Source: an uncultured Clostridia bacterium
Lineage (GTDB): Bacteria; Bacillota; Clostridia; UMGS1810
Direction: 5' to 3'
Assembly: GCA_934500705.1 (NCBI GenBank)
Contig: CAKSTI010000013.1
Coordinates: 20,233-84,232, forward strand
Length of the DNA stretch: 64,000 bases
The notes beneath the pieces were generated by a model that was given only the letters and a program-made list of their open reading frames with translations, was not told where the DNA came from and did not search any database. The position numbers and the translations under genes were made by a program. Each line of letters starts with the position of its first letter. Within the stretch, counting starts at the first letter, position 1. This document shows positions 9,352 through 17,416 of this stretch, piece by piece.

Positions 9352-10338
9352 CTACTCCTGTTTGGTGGTTACCATCTGTGCGCCCGTGTATTTGTCGGGT
9401 ATTGTGATGTTGAGTTTTTTTGCAGCGTCGCTGTTTATAACCGGCTGTGTTTCCTCGATTGTTGCAACGGCGATGTCGCCTGCATTTTTGCCGTTTAAAA
9501 CTTCTGCGGCGATTTCGCCCGTCTTTTTGCCGAGGGAAACATAGTCTATGCTCTCGGAAGCAAGGCAGCCCTTGATTACCTGCTCAACCTCGGAACCGTA
9601 CACCGGAATACCTGCTGCGTCTGCCTGTTGGAGAACGGTTGTGAGATTATTTACAACGTTGTTGTCGGTAAAGTTATTAATAAGGTCAACCTTGGGTGCA
9701 AGCGATGATGCCGCCTGGGGTACATCTGACGCACCCTGAACGCCCTGAGCCACAACTTCCATACCGTAGTCTGCGGCAAGCTCTTTTAACATATTGAGGT
9801 GAGAAACGGAGTTTGCCTCACTGGTGGTGTAGAGAACGCCGATTTTCTTGGCGTCGGGTTGAAGTGCCTGTATCATTTCTATTTGAGCTTTGAGGTTCAG
9901 CACGTCGCTTGTGCCGGTGCAGTTGGAACCGGGTTTTTCGAGCGAGTCAACCAGCTTTGCGGCAACGGGGTCGGAAACGGCGCAAAATACTACCGGAACT
10001 TTGCCTGCCGATGCGGAATATGCGGAAACTGCCGCCGGAGTTGCAATCGGTATAATTATGTCATAGCCCTTTGCAACCATATTCTTTGCTATGGAGTCGC
10101 AGGTTGCGCTGTCGAAGTTACCGTTTTGGCGGTCAATCTCCGCTTTGTCGCCGAATGCGTCTTTTATTGCCTCCTCAACGCCCTTATAGCAGTTATCGAG
10201 TGAGGAGTGGGAACCGAACTGGATTACGCCGACTTTAAGTTTGCCGCTGTCGGACTTCTCTGTCTGTTTGCCTGTACAGCCGGCAAAGGTGCAAGCGATT
10301 ACGAACATTGATACTAAGATTGCGATGATTTTTTTCAT
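9352..10338 (-). CDS. trpX: ABC substrate-binding lipoprotein, TrpX-like
   Basis: The 328-aa protein has a lipoprotein signal peptide with lipobox FAGC followed by a Lys/Ser-rich tether, then a periplasmic-binding fold of the COG2984 type (KVGVIQFGSHSSLDNCYKG, GVLYTTSEANSV, GSEVEQVIKG). Such proteins bind tryptophan in streptococci. It is the first gene after a Trp T-box leader. Ligand identity is inferred from the leader and the family, not shown by the sequence. Confidence 0.85.
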   Translation of the reverse strand: MKKIIAILVSMFVIACTFAGCTGKQTEKSDSGKLKVGVIQFGSHSSLDNCYKGVEEAIKDAFGDKAEIDRQNGNFDSATCDSIAKNMVAKGYDIIIPIATPAAVSAYSASAGKVPVVFCAVSDPVAAKLVDSLEKPGSNCTGTSDVLNLKAQIEMIQALQPDAKKIGVLYTTSEANSVSHLNMLKELAADYGMEVVAQGVQGASDVPQAASSLAPKVDLINNFTDNNVVNNLTTVLQQADAAGIPVYGSEVEQVIKGCLASESIDYVSLGKKTGEIAAEVLNGKNAGDIAVATIEETQPVINSDAAKKLNITIPDKYTGAQMVTTKQE

Positions 10339-10436
10339 TTTTAATTACCTCTCTTTTCAAAATTTTTTGATGAGTCGGTCGGTAGTGTTATCGGAAATGA
10401 ATTTGCGCTCCGCAAACCGCCGTGCACTGCGGTAAC

Positions 10437-10698
10437 AAAAAAACACTCCTATCCCATACTATGGGACAAGAGTGTGATTATCTCCTGCGTTGCCACCCAA
10501 ATTCATCTGAAAAACAGATGCACTCACCGACATACCAGCATATGTCTGTCACTGTAACGGTTGACCTCCGTCTTACCTAACCTTTCGGCTCAGCTCGCCC
10601 TCACGAGTCCATTCACTATGGTGTACGTTACCGCAATCCCACCGCCTGCGGCTCTCTTTTACGCCTTGACCTAAGCTACTACTCTCGCTCATCGGTTT
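10437..10698 (-). promoter_or_regulatory. Trp T-box riboswitch leader with terminator
   Basis: Reading the minus strand, the leader has Stem I elements, a specifier loop GTGAATGGAC with codon TGG (plus 10609-10611) for Trp, and the T-box AATTTGGGTGGCAACGCAGG (10484-10503). Its TGGC would pair with the GCCA end of tRNA-Trp, matching a G discriminator. An intrinsic terminator (ACACTC...GAGTGT stem with an inner TCCCATA/TATGGGA stem, then seven T) ends at about 10437. Uncharged tRNA-Trp should favour antitermination and expression of the importer. Confidence 0.93.
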
Positions 10699-10703
10699 AG
10701 ATT

Positions 10704-10732
10704 ATGATAGCACAATTCGGACGGCGTGTCAA
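10704..10732 (-). promoter_or_regulatory. Sigma-A promoter of the T-box/trp importer operon
   Basis: On the minus strand -35 TTGACA (10727-10732) and -10 TATCAT (10704-10709) are separated by 17 nt. Transcription should start near 10698, just before the first T-box stem. Confidence 0.85.
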
Positions 10733-10764
10733 TACCTTTTTTAAAAATTTTTAAAATTATATAT

Positions 10765-11472
10765 TTACACCATTTTTGATATTTCCTTTTTAAGCCGTGA
10801 TATAATCTTTTTTTCCAGACGTGATATATACGACTGGCTTATGCCGAGAAGGTCGGCAACTTCCTTTTGCGTTTTGGAGTCCTTGCGGTTTACGCCGAAG
10901 CGCAGCTCCATTATGCTGCGTTCACGGGCTGAGAGTTTTGTCATAGCGACGGTGAGGAGCTGTTTATCCACCTCGGACTCGATGCTCTGGTAAATCATAT
11001 CGTTGTCGGTGCCCAGAATGTCGGAGAGCAAAAGCTCGTTGCCGTCCCAGTCGACGTTTAGCGGTTCGTCTATGGAAATTTCCGTTTTTCGGTTGCTGTT
11101 TTTGCGCAGATACATAAGTATCTCGTTTTCGATACAGCGTGAGGCATAGGTTGCCAGCTTGATTTTTTTGTCGGGGTTAAAGGTGTTTATAGCCTTGATT
11201 AGCCCGATAGTGCCTATGCTTATTAAATCCTCCACGTTAATGCCCGTGTTTTCAAACTTTTTGGCAATGTAGACCACAAGGCGCAGATTTCGCTCAATCA
11301 GCTCCCCCCTCACCTCTTTGGGATTGGTGCGGAAAACCTCGATGAGCCTCTCCTCCTCATCTTTGGAAAGCGGCGGCGGCAAGGTCTGCGAACTGCCTAT
11401 GTAGTGAATGTCACCGTCATTTAAAATTCTTTGTATTATAAGCCTTATCTTCTGCGCAAATTTCATAATCAT
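10765..11472 (-). CDS. sigE: RNA polymerase sporulation sigma factor sigma-E (pro-form)
   Basis: The 235-aa sigma-70 family protein has an N-terminal pro-sequence before the SQTLPPPLSKDEEERLIE stretch, region 2 (RNLRLVVYIAKKFENTG, DLISIGTIGLIKAI) and region 4 (KEVADLLGISQSYISRLEKK). Sigma-E drives the early mother-cell programme after cleavage by SpoIIGA. The ATG has GGGGGG 7 nt upstream and its first bases overlap the spoIIGA stop as ATGA, so translation is coupled. sigG, which often follows sigE, is not downstream here; the trp importer leader is. Confidence 0.95.
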   Translation of the reverse strand: MIMKFAQKIRLIIQRILNDGDIHYIGSSQTLPPPLSKDEEERLIEVFRTNPKEVRGELIERNLRLVVYIAKKFENTGINVEDLISIGTIGLIKAINTFNPDKKIKLATYASRCIENEILMYLRKNSNRKTEISIDEPLNVDWDGNELLLSDILGTDNDMIYQSIESEVDKQLLTVAMTKLSARERSIMELRFGVNRKDSKTQKEVADLLGISQSYISRLEKKIISRLKKEISKMV

Positions 11473-12338
11473 TTATAATCCCCCCTGATTAATGCCTCCG
11501 GACTGAGCAGTGCGTCATAGTCACGGCTTGCAGACAGAGCGTCTTTGCATATTGCGGTGATGATGTCCGTGTGCTCGCTGTTTTCTATAATCACCCTGTC
11601 GGGCACAAAAGCGGTTAAAATGCCGTTTTTTCTGCCGACGGACGAGAAAGGCACAAGCCTAAAACCCGCAGGCAGATGCGAAACGTCACCGGCGTCCGCA
11701 AGATTTGCAATGTCAAAGTCAAAGAGCGGCGCAACGCTTGACGCCTCGGCAATCATTACGCTTTTTCCGCTGAGCGGGTCTTTGAGCAGATTGCCCGTAT
11801 CGATGAGGGCGTTAAGCTCCACACTCTTTGTGCCGACAACAAGCGTAACGGGTGCAAAGGAGCGCACGCCGCTCTTTTTTAAAAACCGCTGCACAAGCGT
11901 TATTGCCGCATAGGAAAGCGCACAGGAAACGAGCAGAAATTTAAGCGGAATGTTAAAGTAGAACACGCCGTTGCTGATAACTCCCCCCAGCTTTATGCCT
12001 ATGTCGGTAAAATACAAAAGAGCAAGCGTCACAAGACCGAAAACCGCCGTGGTGGCATAAAACACTGCCGCCTGTTTAACGCATTGACGCACACTTTTCG
12101 GAGCAAATGCCGCCGTGCAGATTGCCGCCGCAACTGCCGCCCTTGCGCCCAGCGTATACAGAAAGCCGAGCTTGGGAAAGAAAATCACACAGGCGTACAC
12201 CGCACCGAGTGCCGCACCCAAAAGTATGCGTGCCGGAGAGTATTTAATTTTCATAAGTGCCGCCGACGCCATAAGAATGACGGTATTTATCATAAAATTT
12301 ACAAAAAACAGTATGTCTATGTATACGCTGTAAGTCAT
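11469..12338 (-). CDS. spoIIGA: Sigma-E processing peptidase SpoIIGA
   Basis: The 289-aa protein has five predicted transmembrane helices in its N-terminal half (starting YIDILFFVNFMINTVILMAS) and a C-terminal aspartic protease domain with the motif LIDTGNLLKDP. It cleaves pro-sigma-E at the asymmetric septum on a signal from SpoIIR. The start has GGAGG 7 nt upstream. It is the first gene of the spoIIG operon, overlapping sigE. Confidence 0.93.
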   Translation of the reverse strand: MTYSVYIDILFFVNFMINTVILMASAALMKIKYSPARILLGAALGAVYACVIFFPKLGFLYTLGARAAVAAAICTAAFAPKSVRQCVKQAAVFYATTAVFGLVTLALLYFTDIGIKLGGVISNGVFYFNIPLKFLLVSCALSYAAITLVQRFLKKSGVRSFAPVTLVVGTKSVELNALIDTGNLLKDPLSGKSVMIAEASSVAPLFDFDIANLADAGDVSHLPAGFRLVPFSSVGRKNGILTAFVPDRVIIENSEHTDIITAICKDALSASRDYDALLSPEALIRGDYK

Positions 12339-12360
12339 TGCCCGCCCTCCAACTGTATTT

Positions 12361-12394
12361 ATTTTACCACATTTACCGTGCGGATTTTGTAGAA
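12361..12394 (-). promoter_or_regulatory. Candidate Spo0A-dependent promoter of spoIIGA-sigE
   Basis: On the minus strand a -10-like TAAAAT (12361-12366) stands about 25 nt before the start codon. The plus-strand sequence TTGTAGAA (12387-12394) differs from the 0A box TTGTCGAA by one base and lies over the expected -35 region, as in the Spo0A-activated Bacillus spoIIG promoter. It is inferred from motif and position only. Confidence 0.5.
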
Positions 12395-12409
12395 AACGGG
12401 CATACGGAC

Positions 12410-12442
12410 AAAAAAATACGGCAGCCGCAGCTGCCGTATTTT
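12410..12442 (-). terminator. Intrinsic terminator at the end of the polysaccharide locus
   Basis: AATACGGCAGC and GCTGCCGTATT form an 11-bp GC-rich stem, followed on the minus strand by seven or more T. It lies about 20 nt after the stop of the lectin-like gene. Confidence 0.85.
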
Positions 12443-12461
12443 AAGGAGATATGATAATGGG

Positions 12462-14354
12462 TTACTTCATCGAGTATATATTTGACGAAACTATCGGGTG
12501 CATTGCCGAATACTCGGAGATGACGAAAACCCTGAGCGTGTCTGTACCTATGAAGTCCTCGCCGAATATCAGGGAAACCGTGTTTTTTCCCTTTTTCATA
12601 CTTGTGATTTTTTCGCTTGCAATGCCTTGGAGCTTGCCCTTGGAATACGCCGCAACGATGACCCTTGCACTCTCGCCGACATAAGCCGACGGCGCTGTAA
12701 ATTCCACGTCGTAGTTGTCCTCACCGGTGAACCACTCCATCTGCGACGGGTCAAAGTCCGTTCCTCTGTCGAGAATTACGGGAGCAGAACCTTTTTCTGC
12801 CGCAGCGTCAATTCTCTCTACAATAACATTGTCAATGCAAATGTCAACCGCCCTGTTAGCTTTGCCGTCCTCGCCGATGTAATACTCATCAGTGGCTCCC
12901 GGAATCTGCGCACCGTTAAGAATGTGAGCACGATCGAAAACAAGTTCTCTAAATGACATTATGCCGTATGCGTTTACTCCGTTGAAGCTGTATCTTGAAA
13001 CCTCGTTGCCGTCAAAATAATACGTTGCTGTGCCGCTTTCGCCGTTTACATAGTCAACAATCTGCGTAACGGTATACCATTTGCCGTGTTCCACAGGTAC
13101 CTTAACGGCGCCTTCGTCGCTTTCCTGATTTGCAACATACTGGTTGAGTTTGCCGGGGAAAACTATGTACGGATTTGTAGGATGATACATAACCGTAGTA
13201 TGAAATGCCTTGTCGGTGTTTGAACTCCAAGTGGATACATAAACAAAATGCTTGTCGCCGTTTTCGGGATTTGCCGAAGTTGTGTTGCTTCCCAAATCCA
13301 TCTTTTTAATCATTACCTTGTACTCAATTTTAAGTTTTCCGGAGTCTATAATGCCGTCGGTAATGTGGTCGTTCATATAATATGCAACCACGTTGCCGCC
13401 CCAGCGGAACTGAACCGACTTGTTAGGTCCGTCACTGACAATATCGCCGCCGGTGTAATGCCACACGTTTTCGATGCTGCCCTTACCTTGTATAGAGCTT
13501 GCAGCGCCGCTTATCCAGTCGGCATTATTGTAGCTTTCAAAGTCGTCCTGAGCAATAACGCCGTTATCGGGCAGAGTGCCGTTTGCCACGTATTTGCCTA
13601 TTTTCTCCGGTTTTGTGGGGTCTACGTATTCCGCCAGCTTTTCAAACTTGACGTTGTCAATCTTAACCACGCTGTCCGCTGCGGCTCTGATAATACCGAA
13701 GTACTTAAATCCCGTTCTGGAAACAGGCGCATTAAACACTGAATTTCTTATGTGCTCCGCAACCTTTTTGCCGTCTAAGTAAAAGTCCATTGTCTGAGCG
13801 GAATAGTCAAAAATTACGCCAACCTTGTGCCACTCGTCGGTCGAGATGTTATTGGACGCCGGGGTGTAGTCTGTTGCCGGTCTCGGCATTGCGCCGTAGT
13901 TTTCGGCGTCGCCCCAGTAAACTACTGCCCCGTCATCGGTTTTAAGCACGCTCCACACATAGTGTGCCGGCTGCCAGCTGCCGGCGTCATCGCCGCTGTA
14001 TACCACGGAGTATACACCCTTGCCCGCATCTAAATCCGACGGAACAAAAACATCGTACTCATAGCTCATTCTCTTGCTTGTAATTTTAGCGTACGGCAAC
14101 TGATAATACACGTACGGATTGCTCAAAAACGTGTTGCCGTCCTCGGTTAATATGTCGCCGCCGACGCCGTAATTCCAGTTAGCCTTTGCCGCCGCTTTTG
14201 CCTCTGCGCTCTCCATACCGGCGTAATCCTCAAAATCATCATAGAAAATTATACCCGTATCCGGCTCGCTGTCCGTCTTGATAACTTCGGCGCAAACAGA
14301 AACAGAAGACGCAATCAAACCGAATGCCAACAGTAATGACCAAAACTTTTTCAT
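12462..14354 (-). CDS. Secreted protein with two LamG/ConA-like modules
   Basis: The 630-aa protein has a signal peptide (MKKFWSLLLAFGLIASSVSV). Two concanavalin-like modules follow, each beginning GII/GVI...DDFE.Y (about residues 30-235 and 260-520) and each containing a YYLDG/YYFDG-type strand. The C-terminal 80 residues (VIVAAYSKGKLQGIAS ... GTDTLRVFVISEYSAMHP) match a module repeated in neighbouring proteins. It is a close paralogue of the gene at 17417-19249. The start at 14354 has AGGAGG at 7-nt spacing. It probably binds or modifies polysaccharide outside the cell; no catalytic residues were recognised. Confidence 0.75.
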   Translation of the reverse strand: MKKFWSLLLAFGLIASSVSVCAEVIKTDSEPDTGIIFYDDFEDYAGMESAEAKAAAKANWNYGVGGDILTEDGNTFLSNPYVYYQLPYAKITSKRMSYEYDVFVPSDLDAGKGVYSVVYSGDDAGSWQPAHYVWSVLKTDDGAVVYWGDAENYGAMPRPATDYTPASNNISTDEWHKVGVIFDYSAQTMDFYLDGKKVAEHIRNSVFNAPVSRTGFKYFGIIRAAADSVVKIDNVKFEKLAEYVDPTKPEKIGKYVANGTLPDNGVIAQDDFESYNNADWISGAASSIQGKGSIENVWHYTGGDIVSDGPNKSVQFRWGGNVVAYYMNDHITDGIIDSGKLKIEYKVMIKKMDLGSNTTSANPENGDKHFVYVSTWSSNTDKAFHTTVMYHPTNPYIVFPGKLNQYVANQESDEGAVKVPVEHGKWYTVTQIVDYVNGESGTATYYFDGNEVSRYSFNGVNAYGIMSFRELVFDRAHILNGAQIPGATDEYYIGEDGKANRAVDICIDNVIVERIDAAAEKGSAPVILDRGTDFDPSQMEWFTGEDNYDVEFTAPSAYVGESARVIVAAYSKGKLQGIASEKITSMKKGKNTVSLIFGEDFIGTDTLRVFVISEYSAMHPIVSSNIYSMK

Positions 14355-14426
14355 ACAATAACCTCCTGTAAATACTTGTCTATACAATATTCTACCATTG
14401 TTTTGTGCATTTTTAAAGTGTTTTGC

Positions 14427-14442
14427 GGTGCACTACATCACC
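14427..14442 (-). promoter_or_regulatory. Operator-like motif GGTGAnnnAGTGCACC, site 1
   Basis: The minus strand reads GGTGATGTAGTGCACC about 73 nt before the lectin gene start and 32 nt before a -10-like TAGAAT. The same pattern occurs upstream of the sugar importer at 34190-34205. It is probably a binding site for a shared activator, perhaps the AraC-type response regulator of this locus. Confidence 0.5.
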
Positions 14443-14471
14443 ATTTAGGGCACTATATACAACATCTTTTC

Positions 14472-14511
14472 AAAAAACGGGTCAAAAGCCGATTGGCATT
14501 TGACCCGTTTT
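14472..14511 (-). terminator. Intrinsic terminator after the GH-A hydrolase gene
   Basis: On the minus strand AAACGGGTCAAA and TTTGACCCGTTT form a 12-bp stem followed by further T residues, directly after the stop at 14513. It separates the hydrolase from the downstream lectin gene, which then needs its own promoter. Confidence 0.85.
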
Positions 14512-14512
14512 G

Positions 14513-17326
14513 TTAATTAAGATAAATAATTTTTTGCAGTACGGTGTTCTTGGCACTTATGTGAACTTTGATTTTATCGCCTGCGTAATCGTCGGGGATT
14601 TTAAACCGCAGCGTATAGGCGCCGTCAAGGTTGGTGCGTACCATATCCTGGTAAATCACCGAGTTTGCAAAACCTCCGCTCACGTTGAGGTCGGCTCTGT
14701 GCGTACTACCGTCAAAGGCGGTTATAAGAACGTTTGTGTACGCCTTTCCGGTAGGCAGTTTGCCGCTTAACATCACAGTTTTGCCGGACTTGTCCACCTT
14801 AACGGAGGAGTCGTCGCCAAACTCCGGAATTACACCGTTTTCCACAAGCGGGGTGAGCCTTTCCATATCGTCTATGGCAAAGATTTTAACGCTCCGACAG
14901 CCTTTCATCTTTGCGCCGGCAAAGCTCACGGTAATCTCCTCGCCGCCGTAAGTCCCCTCTTTAATCTGTGTGCCGAGGAGGGTGTTATCCTTGCCGTATG
15001 CTGCGGCAATAATCTTTATAGAAGTACCGCTCTTTACGCTCTCCGGCAGGTTTACTTTTACGTTCACCTTACCTATGGAGCCTATGCGCCAGGCGGTATC
15101 TGCATTTTCTGCGGTTATGCCTGTGCTATCCACGCTGTCGGTTGCGTGGATATATATGGGTTTATTGCTGTACGATGCGGTGTAGCCGCCGTTTGTATTC
15201 TCAACAACCGTTTTGTTGCCGTACATATCATAGATTTCAAAATACGGTTTATCGCTTGAATAGGTGTATGTTTCGTCATTTTTGATATATTCGCTTTTCC
15301 ACACCATAACAATCTCATCGCCGTCCGAGTTTTTAAACGAGCGCATAAACTTTGCGTCCGAATAATCACAAGAAACACTGTGGTCGTCAACGTCCCAACC
15401 GTTGTTCATAAGTGAACTGTGGTCGCCGTTGTAGTCGCCGTCATAGGTGTAGCCGTCAAGTATTGCGTTGTATGCCGCAACGGTGAGGTATGCCGGCTTT
15501 GCGGCAAAGGGCGTGCGCCAGTCGTGCGCCTTAAGTATGCCGTAGTTATCCTCTATGTCAAAGTAGCCGGTGTTGTTGTCCGCAAAGGCATAGTATATCA
15601 TCTTGTCAATTCTCTCGGGGTCAATGTTAAGCCCCATTGAGCGTGCATAGTATGCGCCCTGCTTCTCATAGGGAACCATCCAGTGCATAGAGCCTAAGCC
15701 GTTTATCTCTTTTGACGGCCAGCCGTTTTCCGTTATCCACGCACGCTTTGCACCGTTTCTTGACTTTATCCGCTTGTTAAAGTCGGGAATTGAGCCGTAA
15801 ATGTGCCACGTTTCCGGACCTCCGACCTGATCGTAGGTATGTAGGGTATATACATCACTGCAAGAGAGCACGTCGTTATCGAGACTGTAATCAATCCAGC
15901 TGCGTTGAGCCGTCCAATATCCGCCGACTTCACCGGCAACAACCACTGCGTGCGGATTTGCCGATTTTATGGATTTGTAAGTGTTTTTAACAAGGTTTAC
16001 ATAGCTGACCTTGCTCTCGTCCTCGTGTCCGCCGCTGGGAACGAGGTTGTACTCATTTATGTACGACCAATAGTCCGTATAATCTTTAAGCGCATTAACC
16101 GTCCAGTTGCAATAATCCGCATATGCCTTAACCTGGTTTTCGGTAGTGGGTTTGTTGGGGCCGCCCCTGCCGAGAATCTGCCCGTCTATCTCATAGGCGC
16201 AGTCGCCCGTGAGTATACCTAAGGTTTCCATACCGAGCTGGTCTACATATTTGCAGGAATACTCCAAGTTATCGGTAAGGGCGTAGACACCCTGCTTTCT
16301 TTCAATCTGATTCCAACGGATGGAACTTCTTATTATGGAATATCCCGCATTTTTAGCAAGGTCGGCAAGCGCCTTTATCTCGCTTCTGCCATAAACGTTC
16401 CAGTCAAAGTGAATGTTTGTGCCGAAGTTGGGATTTACGTTTTTTGCCTTTTTGGAATAAGAGAAATCCGCAATCTGCTTTTGGCGGATATTCGAACCTG
16501 TTGCCACTATTTCGAGCGTGTATACGCCAAAGGGCAGCTTGTCCAGGGTGAGTGTGTAAAAGTTATTGGAAAACGGGGCGGTTTTCGTCTGAACGGTTTT
16601 GCCGTTTATGTCCTTGACGGTGTACGATGCCGTTCCGGTTTTGTACGCCCCCGTTGCATCGGCAAATTTGATGCCAAAGTCCAAAGAGTCGCCCTCAAAG
16701 AAAATGTTACCCGGACGGTCTGTGCCGATCGTGATGTCAAAGGGTGCAAGCTCCGTGCAAACCTCCACGCTAACCGAGCTTATGAGAATGTCGTTTGACG
16801 ACACACCCATAATCTGCTTTGCGTCTGTTCTGAAATAGCTGTCATTTGCCATAATTACAAAATCGCTGTTTGCAATGCCGTTGCCGAAAAGGGCGTCTGT
16901 GATGTAAAACGACGCCGTCTGCCAGGAGCCGGTTTTATTAAGCTGGCAGTACACGCTGTTTGTGCTTGCAGTGTCGCCCAACGCATCGTAGAGAACGGCG
17001 AACCCACCGTAACTGTCGTCATAATATGTAACGGTAAGGATCACCTTTGCCGTACTCGGAAGATTTTTCATCACGCTGTCGTCAATGTTACACATTATGT
17101 ACGACCTTTTGTCCAAACGATCAAGCAGCCAACCGCTTTTACCGTCTTTATCGGTAACGTTTACCTTGCTGTTTGCCATACTCACGCTCATATTTTGTGC
17201 AACTGCCGTATTGCCCGAAAACTGCGCCGAAGCCGACTGCGCAGCGGCAAATGCGAAACTTCCCGGCAGGCAAATGCTCAAAAGCAATGCAAGCACAAGC
17301 GAAAGAGCGCAAATTTTATTTTTCAT
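14513..17326 (-). CDS. Secreted clan GH-A glycoside hydrolase, multidomain
   Basis: The 937-aa protein has a signal peptide (residues 1-28), an N-terminal beta-sandwich (30-195), an Ig-like domain (200-290), and a (beta/alpha)8 catalytic domain from about 300. The acid/base is probably Glu425 (SYINEYN) and the nucleophile Glu533 (WITENGWPS), the pattern of GH5/GH39/GH53-like enzymes. A copy of the locus-wide module (IKIIAAAYGKDNTLLG ... MERLTPLV) sits around 770-830, followed by another beta-sandwich that ends the protein. The fold and N-terminal layout parallel the hydrolase at 27329. The exact GH family and substrate cannot be set by eye. Confidence 0.75.
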   Translation of the reverse strand: MKNKICALSLVLALLLSICLPGSFAFAAAQSASAQFSGNTAVAQNMSVSMANSKVNVTDKDGKSGWLLDRLDKRSYIMCNIDDSVMKNLPSTAKVILTVTYYDDSYGGFAVLYDALGDTASTNSVYCQLNKTGSWQTASFYITDALFGNGIANSDFVIMANDSYFRTDAKQIMGVSSNDILISSVSVEVCTELAPFDITIGTDRPGNIFFEGDSLDFGIKFADATGAYKTGTASYTVKDINGKTVQTKTAPFSNNFYTLTLDKLPFGVYTLEIVATGSNIRQKQIADFSYSKKAKNVNPNFGTNIHFDWNVYGRSEIKALADLAKNAGYSIIRSSIRWNQIERKQGVYALTDNLEYSCKYVDQLGMETLGILTGDCAYEIDGQILGRGGPNKPTTENQVKAYADYCNWTVNALKDYTDYWSYINEYNLVPSGGHEDESKVSYVNLVKNTYKSIKSANPHAVVVAGEVGGYWTAQRSWIDYSLDNDVLSCSDVYTLHTYDQVGGPETWHIYGSIPDFNKRIKSRNGAKRAWITENGWPSKEINGLGSMHWMVPYEKQGAYYARSMGLNIDPERIDKMIYYAFADNNTGYFDIEDNYGILKAHDWRTPFAAKPAYLTVAAYNAILDGYTYDGDYNGDHSSLMNNGWDVDDHSVSCDYSDAKFMRSFKNSDGDEIVMVWKSEYIKNDETYTYSSDKPYFEIYDMYGNKTVVENTNGGYTASYSNKPIYIHATDSVDSTGITAENADTAWRIGSIGKVNVKVNLPESVKSGTSIKIIAAAYGKDNTLLGTQIKEGTYGGEEITVSFAGAKMKGCRSVKIFAIDDMERLTPLVENGVIPEFGDDSSVKVDKSGKTVMLSGKLPTGKAYTNVLITAFDGSTHRADLNVSGGFANSVIYQDMVRTNLDGAYTLRFKIPDDYAGDKIKVHISAKNTVLQKIIYLN

Positions 17327-17355
17327 ACCTTACCCCCCCTAAGTAGTGTTGTGTA

Positions 17356-17388
17356 AGCAACGAGGCAGGGAAGTCCTGCCTCATTGCT
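17356..17388 (-). repeat. Intergenic hairpin GGCAGG/CCTGCC
   Basis: AGCAACGAGGCAGG and CCTGCCTCATTGCT form a 14-bp stem with one G-U pair and a 5-nt loop between the lectin and GH-A genes. There is no T-run on the minus strand, so it is more likely an mRNA processing or stability element than a terminator. Its GCAATG and CCCTGCCT ends loosely recall the hairpin at 22096-22129. Confidence 0.6.
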
Positions 17389-17416
17389 GATGTGATAATC
17401 AAAGGATATGAGAAAG

